Part shown: positions 1 through 6,655 of the stretch, piece after piece
Layout of the letters: the number at the start of each line of letters is the position of its first letter
How positions within the stretch are numbered: the first letter of the stretch is position 1
From: Coriobacteriaceae bacterium
GTDB lineage: Bacteria > Actinomycetota > Coriobacteriia > Coriobacteriales > UBA8131
Length of the DNA stretch: 8,040 nucleotides
Assembly: GCA_012515495.1 (NCBI GenBank)
Contig: JAAYYH010000193.1
Coordinates: forward strand, 1 to 8,040
Reading direction: 5' to 3'
The notes under the pieces: generated by a model
Databases searched by the model: none
Told to the model about the DNA's origin: nothing
Seen by the model: the letters and a program-made list of their open reading frames with translations, nothing else
Position numbers and translations under genes: made by a program

Positions 1-9
1 CTAAAAACC

Positions 10-750
10 CTACAAAGCCAATAGCTCGTCCAGCTGTCTTTCAACTAACTCAGCCAACAGCAATTGGAACGGTTCGACCTGGGGATTACCCGTCAAACCA
101 TCATAGGCCTCAAGCGCCTCGTAGTAGCGCTGCTTGTCCTCGACTCTGATGATAACTGGTGGGTAGTCGTGCTGCTCGAGCTGCGCGTTGATTATCAACC
201 GACCCACACGACCATTACCATCGCCAAATGGGTGGATCTTCTCCAAACGCAGATGGAAAAATGCGATGTACTCAATGGGATGATGATCTTCTTTTAGGTT
301 AGACTCTACAAGTTGAAGCATCTTGTAGGGCACCTTCTCGTACGAGGTAGGGCGATGACCACGGATCATCAGATTGTAATTGCGGTATTCACCACTTGAC
401 TGCTGCTGATCGATGAGCATCTGATAGTGAAGCTTCTTGATCTCATGTTCGGTGATACGAACGCTAACTTTGCCATATCGTTGGGCCAACAAGGTCGCGT
501 CACGGTAACCAACCACACTCAGGTGGTCAGAAAGCGGTTTATCCGCGACTACTTCATCGTTCTCCAGAGCCCGCCTGACCTCTTCCAGTGTCAGCGAGTT
601 TCCCTCGATGGCATTGGAATTGTAGATGCTCTCATACAAAAATCGCTCCTGGTACGCCTCTTCGGCATCAGGAGCGAGCGGGACTTTCAAACCAAGTTCA
701 GCTTTCTTCTTGTCGACCCTTCTCAGAAGCACGTCAAGCTCATCACTCAT
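10..750 (-). CDS. fic: Fic domain protein, class II (N-terminal inhibitory helix), 246 aa
   Basis: Fic enzymes usually transfer AMP from ATP to a hydroxyl side chain of a target protein; some also remove it. The protein has the complete catalytic motif HPFGDGNGRVGR, with catalytic His at about residue 173. A substrate-binding flap region lies near SGEYRNYN (about 118-126). Near the N-terminus, SNAIEGN (about 45-51) matches the (S/T)xxxE(G/N) inhibitory motif, placing it in class II, in which the same chain restrains its own activity. At 246 aa it is short: many class II Fic proteins carry a C-terminal winged helix that is absent here. I chose the ATG at 750 because AGGGAG lies 6 bases upstream. 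An in-frame start at 783 would add 11 residues without a comparable ribosome site. It follows priA by 138 bases on the same strand. The target is unknown, and no separate antitoxin gene is seen. Confidence 0.9.
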   Translation of the reverse strand: MSDELDVLLRRVDKKKAELGLKVPLAPDAEEAYQERFLYESIYNSNAIEGNSLTLEEVRRALENDEVVADKPLSDHLSVVGYRDATLLAQRYGKVSVRITEHEIKKLHYQMLIDQQQSSGEYRNYNLMIRGHRPTSYEKVPYKMLQLVESNLKEDHHPIEYIAFFHLRLEKIHPFGDGNGRVGRLIINAQLEQHDYPPVIIRVEDKQRYYEALEAYDGLTGNPQVEPFQLLLAELVERQLDELLAL

Positions 751-793
751 AATGGTCTCCCTTCTCAGCGATGGTGCAACCAACCAGATGAAT

Positions 794-888
794 TCATTGT
801 ACTTGGTTTGTGTGTTGGATTGGTAGAGAAGCGAGGAATATTCTTTGCGGGGTTCTCAGGCTTCTCATCGTTACGCTTCTCCTCTGGC
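794..888 (-). other. priA-fic intergenic region with inverted GAGAAGC repeats
   Basis: Between the priA stop and the fic start, GAGAAGCG at 826-833 is matched by CGCTTCTC at 874-881 (8-bp arms, long loop) and by GCTTCTC at 860-866 (7-bp arms), so two alternative hairpins can form. Neither is followed by a T-run, so a classical terminator is unlikely. On the minus strand a TACAAT hexamer (801-796) could be a -10 box for fic, but no convincing -35 lies upstream. A 24-codon reading frame (868-794) starts here too, but nothing supports its translation strongly. Confidence 0.3.
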
Positions 889-3216
889 TTACATTAAGTC
901 ATAGGGGTCGATGTCGACAGTGACATTGACACCTTTTTCTGGACGTCGAGACCTGATGATGGGAGAAAGGACACTGGAGACATTGGCTTGTGCAGGTGCT
1001 TTTACGAGCATGTGCCAGCGATAGCTGCCCTGACGTTTATCAAAGACACAGGGACTTGGGCCAAGCAGCTTCCAACCGATAGATGCCTTCGCTTCGGCCG
1101 CCTCGAGTGTTGTCTGAGTCATATTGAGTCTTGCCAAAGCCGTCTCAATCGGTTGCGCGAGAGCCATTGACTGCGTGATCACAGCTTTCTTATCTTTGCC
1201 CCAGATAAGGATATTCGCAAGTCGGCTATAGGGTGGATACCCAAGCTCGCTGCGAATCTTCCGTTCTTCGGCTAACAGCATCTCGCGATTGTGCTCAGCT
1301 GCGGCACGGATGGCAACATGTTCCGGCCAATAGGTCTGGACGATCACTCGGCCATCTTTCTCCGCGCGACCAGCCCGACCAGCAACCTGTTCCAGTAACT
1401 GGTATGTCCGTTCTGGAGCGCGGAAATCCGGGAACTTCAAAGAGGTATCGGCGATGAGGACACCCACCAGCGTCACTTCAGGAAAATCCAGTCCTTTAGC
1501 TATCATCTGTGTACCCAGCAGTACACCCGTGGAAGCGGCCATGAACTCGTCAAGCTGTCGCTCGTGGCCGTTCTTACCGCGTGTGCTGTCAGCATCCATG
1601 CGGATAATCGGCGTCCCAGGTGGAAGCAACGCCCTGAGCTGGTCCTCCGCGTATTGCGTGCCTGGTCCCAGTTGCCGCAGGTAGGGACTGCCGCATTGCG
1701 GACAGGTCGATGGTACCGCTTGACTGACACCGCAATGATGGCACATCAGATAACTCGGCTTGATATGATAGGTATAAGAAGTTGAGCACTGATCACATGT
1801 AGGCACATAGCCGCAGTCCCTACAGAGTAAGAATGAGGCGAATCCGCGTTTGTTCAACAACAACACGGCTTTCTCGCCACGTTCCACAGTCTGCGACAAC
1901 GCATCGCTGAGGACTCTTGAGAACATCGATGTATTCTTCGCCTTGAATTCCGCGGCGAGATTGACGATCAGCACTGGTGGAAGCGACTTGCCGCTGGCAC
2001 GCTGAGGCAACGCAACCAGCTTCCACGTGCCGATCTCGCAGCGATGCAATGTCTCCATTGAGGGTGTAGCGCTGCCTAATACCAGCGCCGCGCCGCGCAG
2101 TTGAGCGAGTTTCTCAGCCACATCCCTCGTCAGGTAGCGTGGAGCGTTGTTCTGTTTATATGTTGACTCATGCTCCTCGTCGATGACTATCAAGCGCAAA
2201 TCATGTAAGGGAGCGAATAATGCCGAACGAGCGCCTACCACGACGCGGGCAGTGCCACAACGGATCTGATCCCATTGATCGAACCGTTCTCCCGGACTCA
2301 AGCGTGAATGGAGTATCGCCACCAAATCTCCGAAACGTGCCCTGAAGCGCGCCACTGTTTGAGGTGTCAAGCTGATCTCGGGGACCAACACACAGGCAGA
2401 ACCGCCATCATCTAGCACTGAGCGGATTGCCTGCAGATAGACCTCGGTCTTCCCTGATCCCGTTACTCCGTCTAAAACGATTACCTCTCCGCGCCGCTCA
2501 AGCGCATCTCGAATAGCGGCAACAGCCGTACGCTGCCCTGTTGTCAGTGCCGAGATATCGCTTGATGTGGGTTGCTGCGAGCACTGGCCACGGACGCGCC
2601 GTCGGGATTCGATCGAGATGACCCCGCGCCTATTTAGTGCCTTGAGCGATTCAGCCGGAGCGGCGATTTCCAAGGAGAGCTCGGCAACCCTCATCTCACC
2701 AATACGCAAAGCTTCGATGATAGCCCGTTGTTTGACGGCGTTCTGTGGCGGTTCGTATACCCGCCCAGAAGTAGTCAGGGCTATCCAACGATCATCTATC
2801 GGTCCAACACCTGGATGGATGAGCTGCCAGTTGCCATTGGCGTCCTTTTTGATGCGCGGAGACGACCCGGGTGGCGTGAACAGATGCAGCACCTCACTCA
2901 GTGGCGCCATATACTCCTCGGCGATCCAGAGTGCCAGTTGTGCTGATGTCGCGTCGAAATATGGTGTTGAGAGCAGTTCTTTGAGCGGCTTTATCTTGCT
3001 GGGATCGATTGCCCCATCAGGCTGTTCGCTGACTCCCGTGATATAGCCTAGCGCAGGACGATTGGCGAAATCCACCAACACACAGCAACCGATCTCCGCT
3101 GACATCCCAGTAGGGACCAGATAATCATATGCGCAATCCAGCGCACGCGTGGGTATATCCAACACCACTTGAGCGTAAGCTGATTGTGCGCGATTGTCAG
3201 CCTTCGCTTCCGGCAT
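889..3216 (-). CDS. priA: Primosomal protein N' (PriA), replication restart helicase
   Basis: PriA recognises stalled, collapsed or recombined replication forks, unwinds the lagging-strand arm 3' to 5' and helps reload the replicative helicase. This 775-aa protein is full length. It has an N-terminal DNA-binding region (about 1-220), a Walker A motif GVTGSGKT at 250-257 (Lys256), and a Walker B/DEAH-type box DEEH at 346-349. Eight zinc-binding cysteines lie in four pairs (465/468, 474/477, 492/495, 505/508). The C-terminal helicase lobe has GTQMIAKGLDFP and QVAGRAGR motifs. I chose the ATG at 3216 because GGGGGAG sits 5 bases upstream; the GTG at 3222 lies directly against that site and is too close. 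The start overlaps the end of the lipid kinase gene by 20 bases, suggesting translational coupling. It looks intact and functional. Confidence 0.97.
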   Translation of the reverse strand: MPEAKADNRAQSAYAQVVLDIPTRALDCAYDYLVPTGMSAEIGCCVLVDFANRPALGYITGVSEQPDGAIDPSKIKPLKELLSTPYFDATSAQLALWIAEEYMAPLSEVLHLFTPPGSSPRIKKDANGNWQLIHPGVGPIDDRWIALTTSGRVYEPPQNAVKQRAIIEALRIGEMRVAELSLEIAAPAESLKALNRRGVISIESRRRVRGQCSQQPTSSDISALTTGQRTAVAAIRDALERRGEVIVLDGVTGSGKTEVYLQAIRSVLDDGGSACVLVPEISLTPQTVARFRARFGDLVAILHSRLSPGERFDQWDQIRCGTARVVVGARSALFAPLHDLRLIVIDEEHESTYKQNNAPRYLTRDVAEKLAQLRGAALVLGSATPSMETLHRCEIGTWKLVALPQRASGKSLPPVLIVNLAAEFKAKNTSMFSRVLSDALSQTVERGEKAVLLLNKRGFASFLLCRDCGYVPTCDQCSTSYTYHIKPSYLMCHHCGVSQAVPSTCPQCGSPYLRQLGPGTQYAEDQLRALLPPGTPIIRMDADSTRGKNGHERQLDEFMAASTGVLLGTQMIAKGLDFPEVTLVGVLIADTSLKFPDFRAPERTYQLLEQVAGRAGRAEKDGRVIVQTYWPEHVAIRAAAEHNREMLLAEERKIRSELGYPPYSRLANILIWGKDKKAVITQSMALAQPIETALARLNMTQTTLEAAEAKASIGWKLLGPSPCVFDKRQGSYRWHMLVKAPAQANVSSVLSPIIRSRRPEKGVNVTVDIDPYDLM

Positions 3217-4192
3217 CGACACTCCCCCTATGCGCAGATTGCCCCATGCCCGACAGTGTAGTCTGCGCTGCTTTCAGCACCGATGAACCCGCGGGCACGA
3301 TCACATCGAGCGCTTGAGGTACTACTGAGATCTCAAAATGTGTACCCTGCTGAGCCTCTCCGTCACACTGCGCCGGCACAGGTGCCTCAAAATCGATCGT
3401 CAGGTTCTGCGCCCTGTAGGTATCAAACGTTGGATAGCGTTCGTGCTTACCGCTGAAGATACGGGCAAGGTAGAACAGCGCCCGCAGCACACCTACTTTC
3501 TTACCAGTGCAAACATCGAGATAACCATCGGTGATGTTGGCACGAGGCGCGATGCGGAATCCTCCTCCATATGTCGCTCCGTTCTGAACAGCAAGAATCA
3601 ACAGGTCGTCATCGAACAATCTCCCATCAATGCTATAGCGCACTCGATGCGCCTTGAGTTCTCTTATTATCGCGAGCACCGCGGCGTGCGCATAGAGCAG
3701 TGCCCCACTGGTACGGGTGCTTTTTCGCAAATCGACAGTACTGATCGCCACCGCCGCATCAACGCCAAAACTCAATGTCTCCAGATACCAGGTTTGGTTG
3801 CATTTCCCCACATCCGCGCTAATTCGTACCCCGTTACGCAGCTCCCTGATGGCTTGGATCGGATCCGTTGAGACACCCAAGGTCCTGGCAAAGTCGTTGC
3901 CTGATCCAATAGGGATGATGGTGATGGCGGGACGACTCTCGCGCGGGCGCGAGAGCACACCTTGAGCGATATCATGTAGTGTACCGTCGCCACTCAATAC
4001 AACCAGAAGATCCGCGTCTGTTTCAGCTCCCAACGCAATGGCATTGGCCTTGTTTCCAGGCTCGGTGAACAACAGCTGATGCTGGGGGAAGAGCTGGGAA
4101 AATGACTTTTCCACCTCAGGGCGAATGCGCGACCCGGTATCATTGCCAGCAGTTGGATTAATGACTATGGTTATGGATTTGATTGTATGCAT
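3197..4192 (-). CDS. Diacylglycerol kinase family lipid kinase (DgkB/YegS/BmrU type)
   Basis: Members of this family phosphorylate diacylglycerol or related lipids, usually at the inner face of the membrane, and recycle lipid intermediates. The 331-aa protein shows the N-terminal nucleotide-binding fold start with INPTAG (about 11-16), the signature SGDGTLHD (GDGT at 68-71), the glycine-rich IPIGSGNDFA (about 94-102), the later NGATYGGGFRIAP and ITDGYLDV segments with the conserved Asp, and CDGE near the C-terminus. No signal peptide or membrane span is visible. The ATG at 4192 has AGGAG 4 bases upstream; the TTG at 4207 lacks such a site and would place the ribosome site inside the gene. It follows the rhodanese gene by 52 bases and overlaps priA by 20, so the three are probably co-transcribed. 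The exact lipid substrate cannot be read from the sequence. Confidence 0.9.
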   Translation of the reverse strand: MHTIKSITIVINPTAGNDTGSRIRPEVEKSFSQLFPQHQLLFTEPGNKANAIALGAETDADLLVVLSGDGTLHDIAQGVLSRPRESRPAITIIPIGSGNDFARTLGVSTDPIQAIRELRNGVRISADVGKCNQTWYLETLSFGVDAAVAISTVDLRKSTRTSGALLYAHAAVLAIIRELKAHRVRYSIDGRLFDDDLLILAVQNGATYGGGFRIAPRANITDGYLDVCTGKKVGVLRALFYLARIFSGKHERYPTFDTYRAQNLTIDFEAPVPAQCDGEAQQGTHFEISVVPQALDVIVPAGSSVLKAAQTTLSGMGQSAHRGSVDAGSEG

Positions 4193-4244
4193 CTGACTCC
4201 TGTGCAAATCTCAACGAACACCATTGCGTTTTTAATAGAGCAGG

Positions 4245-4586
4245 TTATTGTTCGCCCATGATCGCGCCATAAGGCCATTGCATGATCCCGCCAATGTCGT
4301 AAGTCTTGTTGTATCCCATGTTATAGAGTATTGCTGCAGCCTGAGAGCTTCTGACACCGACGTGACAATACGTCAGGATGATTGTGTCCTTATCGGGAAT
4401 CCGAATCTCAATCTCTTTCTCAAGTGACTCAATGGGAATCAAGGTCGCGCCTTCAATGTATGCCCAAGCGTATTCCTCTGGGCTACGAACATCCAACAAT
4501 ACGTAATCGGGATACTCTTCCATGATTTGACGAGCCATCTCTGGGGTTATCTTTCGACTGTTGTCGGTAAAAGATGGTAAGTCCAT
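4245..4586 (-). CDS. Single-domain rhodanese-like sulfurtransferase
   Basis: Rhodaneses carry a sulfane sulfur on an active-site cysteine as a persulfide and pass it to acceptors such as cyanide, thiols or sulfur-carrier partners. This 113-aa protein is one complete rhodanese domain. It has the LLDVRSPEEYAWAYIEGA segment (about 30-47) typical of the domain, and an active-site loop CHVGVRS with Cys74, a six-residue loop of the size used for sulfur rather than phosphate chemistry. There is no signal peptide, so it is cytoplasmic. The ATG at 4586 has GGGAGGA about 6 bases upstream. It is the first gene of the leftward block and shares its upstream region with the divergent msrAB gene. A link between sulfur transfer and oxidative repair is possible but only inferred from position. 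Confidence 0.92.
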   Translation of the reverse strand: MDLPSFTDNSRKITPEMARQIMEEYPDYVLLDVRSPEEYAWAYIEGATLIPIESLEKEIEIRIPDKDTIILTYCHVGVRSSQAAAILYNMGYNKTYDIGGIMQWPYGAIMGEQ

Positions 4587-4620
4587 GATAGTTCCTCCCT
4601 GTACTAGTTGATGAATGGCC

Positions 4621-4630
4621 TATTATTATA
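4621..4630. promoter_or_regulatory. AT-rich shared -10 block between the rhodanese gene and msrAB
   Basis: The 90-base divergent gap holds one AT block. On the minus strand it reads TATAAT (4630-4625), about 38 bases before the rhodanese ATG. On the plus strand it reads TATTAT (4621-4626), about 50 bases before the msrAB ATG. Either fits a sigma70 -10 box, but I see no good -35 hexamer for either direction, so the exact promoters are uncertain. Confidence 0.4.
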
Positions 4631-4676
4631 GCTGTCGCAACATTACCAGACCGCGAGAACCGCAGAGGAGTTGAGA

Positions 4677-5651
4677 ATGGCTAAGACGATCTATCTAGCT
4701 GGTGGCTGCTTCTGGGGAGTGGAGAAATATCTATCACTGGTTCCAGGTGTGATCAAGACGCAGACTGGTTACGCAAACGGCCATCGCGCGAACCCAAGTT
4801 ATGAAGTTGTCTGCTCGGGCACCAGCGGCTTTGCCGAGACGGTAGAAGTCACCTACGACGAGTCACTTATCAGTCTTGATGCTCTACTGTTCCTGTTCTA
4901 CGACATCATCGATCCTACGTCAGTCAATCGTCAGGGAAATGACGTTGGTATCCAGTATCGTACCGGTATCTATTATAGTGATGAGGATGATGCTCCCGTT
5001 ATCAGTTCCTCATTGCAGGAACTGCAATCACATCATGACAAGGAAGTGGTGATTGAGATCGAGCCTTTGGCCTGCTTCTATCCTGCCGAAGATTATCATC
5101 AAGCATATCTGGATAAACACCCGGGTGGGTACTGCCATATCAACCCTCGAAACTTTGAGAACATCGGGCGGAGATTGGCGAAGTACGAACAACTCCGCAA
5201 ACTGAGTCCTCTGCAATACGCAGTAACTCAGCAAAGCGCGACTGAACCAGCCTTCTCCAATGAGTACTTCGATAACTTTGAGTCGGGAATATACGTTGAC
5301 GTGGTTACCGGCGAGGCGTTGTTCTCTTCCAAAGATAAGTTCGAGTCCGACTGTGGCTGGCCCGCGTTCTCCAGGCCCCTGCAGGCATCTGCGATTCAAG
5401 AACATGTTGACTATAGCCATCGCATGATCCGCACTGAGGTGCGCGGCACCAACAGTGATTCGCATTTGGGACATGTCTTCACCGACGGACCGCGCGAAAG
5501 CGGCGGTCTGCGCTACTGCATCAACAGCGCTGCGCTGCGCTTTGTCCCCAAAGATCAGATGGCCGAGCAGGGGTACGGTCACCTGCTTGGTCTATTTGAC
5601 AGCTCCACTGAGAGCTCGAGCGATGAAGAGACCAATCACAACAGCGATTAA
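4677..5651 (+). CDS. msrAB: Bifunctional peptide methionine sulfoxide reductase MsrA-MsrB fusion
   Basis: The enzyme reduces both stereoisomers of methionine sulfoxide in proteins, MsrA acting on the S form and MsrB on the R form. The 324-aa chain begins with an MsrA domain (about 4-155): GGCFWG with catalytic Cys11 and a resolving Cys153 in GGYCHI. After a short linker, an MsrB domain (about 170-300) follows, with Cys226 in DCGWPAF (resolving position) and catalytic Cys281 in RYCINS. The zinc-binding CxxC pairs found in many MsrB proteins are absent, so this is the metal-free type. No signal peptide or lipobox is present, so it is cytoplasmic. The ATG at 4677 has AGAGGAG ending 6 bases upstream; the TTG at 4671 directly abuts that site. 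The last 20 codons, an acidic Ser/Asp/Glu-rich tail, lie antisense to the end of crcB. Confidence 0.96.
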   Translation: MAKTIYLAGGCFWGVEKYLSLVPGVIKTQTGYANGHRANPSYEVVCSGTSGFAETVEVTYDESLISLDALLFLFYDIIDPTSVNRQGNDVGIQYRTGIYYSDEDDAPVISSSLQELQSHHDKEVVIEIEPLACFYPAEDYHQAYLDKHPGGYCHINPRNFENIGRRLAKYEQLRKLSPLQYAVTQQSATEPAFSNEYFDNFESGIYVDVVTGEALFSSKDKFESDCGWPAFSRPLQASAIQEHVDYSHRMIRTEVRGTNSDSHLGHVFTDGPRESGGLRYCINSAALRFVPKDQMAEQGYGHLLGLFDSSTESSSDEETNHNSD

Positions 5652-5975
5652 GCTGAATCCCACATTCATCAAGACGTTCAATCCGCTGTGCAAGTATTGG
5701 CCATTCTCAAATAGCAGCACTGTCTCTGCGCTAAAGGCAGAAAACGTGCTCAGACCGCCCAGCAGTCCAGTGACGATAAACAATCTGGATCTCTGGGTGA
5801 TGGACGAAAATGGCTCAAATCCGATTATGAATCCTATCGCCAGACCAGCGATGACATTGACCAGCAGGGTGCCCAAGGGAATCGCTGGCATAAAGGTCGT
5901 TGCTCCCTTATCGAGCAGATACCGCAGCGTACATCCAACAAATCCACCCAGACCAACCACCAGTATCTCTCCCAC
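5592..5975 (-). CDS. crcB: Fluoride channel CrcB/Fluc
   Basis: CrcB proteins are small dual-topology membrane channels that let fluoride leave the cell. The 127-aa protein has four hydrophobic segments and the family motifs: GLGGFVGCTLRY with Arg18, GTLLVN with Asn40, and GGLSTFSAFSAE with Phe78 and Phe81 of the fluoride pathway. Only one crcB copy is visible, consistent with a homodimer. I chose the GTG at 5975, which gives the usual MGEILVVGLGG start and has GGGAGGA (5985-5979) 3-4 bases upstream. A GTG at 5987 would put that ribosome site inside the gene. A fluoride riboswitch and a promoter lie upstream, so expression is expected to rise with fluoride. The 3' end overlaps the convergent msrAB gene by 60 bases. 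Confidence 0.95.
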   Translation of the reverse strand: MGEILVVGLGGFVGCTLRYLLDKGATTFMPAIPLGTLLVNVIAGLAIGFIIGFEPFSSITQRSRLFIVTGLLGGLSTFSAFSAETVLLFENGQYLHSGLNVLMNVGFSLIAVVIGLFIARALSGAVK

Positions 5976-5978
5976 GAT

Positions 5979-5985
5979 TCCTCCC
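5979..5985 (-). promoter_or_regulatory. Ribosome binding site of crcB, complementary to riboswitch P1
   Basis: GGGAGGA on the minus strand precedes the GTG at 5975 and decides the start. Its first five bases, GGGAG (5985-5981), can pair without a gap with CUCCC (6070-6066), which includes most of the 3' strand of the riboswitch P1 stem. Confidence 0.65.
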
Positions 5986-5995
5986 ACTCAAACAG

Positions 5996-6023
5996 TGCCG
6001 CAAGAGCAGCATCTATCTTGCAG
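5996..6023 (-). promoter_or_regulatory. Mutually exclusive hairpins between riboswitch and crcB (expression platform)
   Basis: In the RNA, CUGCAAGA (6023-6016) can pair with UCUUGCGG (6005-5998), an 8-bp stem with one G-U pair that takes one base of the riboswitch pseudoknot. Alternatively UGCUGC (6011-6006) can pair with GCGGCA (6001-5996) around a UCUU loop. The two stems exclude each other. The following RNA (CUGUUUGAG) is only weakly U-rich, so intrinsic termination is possible but not strongly indicated. Confidence 0.4.
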
Positions 6024-6084
6024 AAGTCATCAGCATGTGCGGTTTGGTCATTGGGTAACGGACCAGGGAGAACTTCATTCCCTC
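6021..6084 (-). ncRNA. Fluoride riboswitch (crcB motif)
   Basis: The minus-strand RNA fits the fluoride riboswitch architecture, as I recall it from the Bacillus cereus, Thermotoga and Pseudomonas examples. P1 is AGGGA (6083-6079) paired with UCCCU (6069-6065). Its loop begins AUG and contains GAAGU (6076-6072). After an inserted weak stem GGUC/GACC (6064-6061 with 6049-6046) comes the conserved linker AAACCGC (6045-6039). A very short P2 (GC-ACAU-GC, 6040-6033) follows, then UGAUG (6032-6028), then ACUUC (6027-6023), which pairs perfectly with the loop GAAGU to form the pseudoknot. It sits directly upstream of crcB, its classic target. Weak points are the 2-bp P2 and UGC where UAC is common after the pseudoknot. 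Confidence 0.85.
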
Positions 6085-6090
6085 AGTCTA

Positions 6091-6119
6091 ATTCTTGCAT
6101 TCCAAAAGCATCCACGCAA
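6091..6119 (-). promoter_or_regulatory. crcB: Predicted sigma70-type promoter of the riboswitch-crcB transcript
   Basis: On the minus strand TTGCGT (6119-6114) and AAGAAT (6096-6091) are 17 bases apart. Each is a partial match to the consensus. A start 7 bases past the -10 would fall at about 6084, exactly at the first stem of the riboswitch. That placement supports the assignment more than the hexamers alone. Confidence 0.5.
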
Positions 6120-6179
6120 CATCTCGACTTAAACCACTCGGCAAATGGTGGAGATTCAGCACGCAGGGAATTACGATAT

Positions 6180-6575
6180 TCAGGCGTAGATCTCTGTTTC
6201 AACAACCAGCTCGTTCTTGATCTTGCCCACCAACTTCTGTAAGGCATCGATGCAGTTTGGCCGGATGTCGGCACCGATTATAACGTACATGATGGAGTCA
6301 CCCACCTCAAGAGTACCCTCATTGAGCCAGACACGAACATAGTGTACGCCTGGCCAGGTCAGTGCCTCTGCTACCGCCTCATCAAGACCCGCGGCATCAT
6401 ATGAGAACTCAACCTGCGCCACATCGCCAAGTCCCTCGACGCCCTGACGTACTTGGGCTTTGGGTGTGACGCGTACCACGCCGTTATGCAATAGGAACAT
6501 TCCGCATTGATCGGCCTTATCGCTGGCTTTTGCTTCCTTTAGCCACAGATCGGCAGACGGTTCAGGTTTTGCCAT
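6180..6575 (-). CDS. Divergent MoaE-like protein (molybdopterin synthase catalytic subunit family)
   Basis: MoaE, with the sulfur carrier MoaD, converts cyclic pyranopterin monophosphate to molybdopterin. Aligned by eye with E. coli MoaE, this 131-aa protein keeps the HNGVVR segment (Arg35 for Arg39), the GTLEVGD core (87-93; E. coli has GELWPGD), Arg105 for Arg104 and Lys120 for the catalytic Lys119. It lacks the counterparts of His103 (Ile104) and Lys126 (Thr127), and it ends soon afterwards, without the usual C-terminal tail. About 20 extra residues precede the domain. The ATG at 6575 has GAGGAG just upstream, with a short spacing. No other cofactor-synthesis gene is visible in the window. 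It may be a lineage-specific MoaE or a paralogue with another role. The alignment is from memory, so details are tentative. Confidence 0.6.
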   Translation of the reverse strand: MAKPEPSADLWLKEAKASDKADQCGMFLLHNGVVRVTPKAQVRQGVEGLGDVAQVEFSYDAAGLDEAVAEALTWPGVHYVRVWLNEGTLEVGDSIMYVIIGADIRPNCIDALQKLVGKIKNELVVETEIYA

Positions 6576-6610
6576 CTCTCCTCATTTCGTTATCAAGCCC
6601 TTACGAGCGA

Positions 6611-6636
6611 ATCTGTATTCCTCATCGCGAATAGAT
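6611..6636. repeat. Imperfect inverted repeat between the MoaE-like and WYL genes
   Basis: TATTC (6616-6620 region) and GAATA (6629-6633) form arms extended by ATC and GAT with a 2-base bulge, around a loop that includes TCGCGA. No T-run follows. It could be an operator or chance; I see no clear promoter for the leftward MoaE-like gene nearby. Confidence 0.25.
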
Positions 6637-6655
6637 TAGCGCATCAGCCACAACC

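Noticed and set aside
794..868. 24-codon reading frame on the minus strand between priA and fic, with GAGGAG some 10 bases upstream
   Set aside because: Very short, no recognisable product, and it overlaps the inverted repeats; too little to call a gene.
427..897. 156-codon plus-strand open frame
   Set aside because: Antisense to fic and the priA-fic gap; no recognisable motif.
2567..3046. 159-codon plus-strand open frame
   Set aside because: Antisense to priA, no family motifs; a shadow frame.
3338..3871. 177-codon plus-strand open frame
   Set aside because: Lies wholly antisense to the well-supported lipid kinase gene and resembles no known protein.
5028..5582. 184-codon minus-strand open frame
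   Set aside because: Antisense to the intact msrAB fusion, whose catalytic motifs are all present.
5976..5987. Longer crcB start at GTG 5987
   Set aside because: It would put the only good ribosome site inside the gene; starting at 5975 gives the usual N-terminus.
5455..6132. 225-codon plus-strand open frame spanning the msrAB end, crcB and the riboswitch
   Set aside because: Antisense to crcB and in another frame of msrAB; low-complexity translation rich in Pro, Thr and Ser; no ribosome site or motifs.
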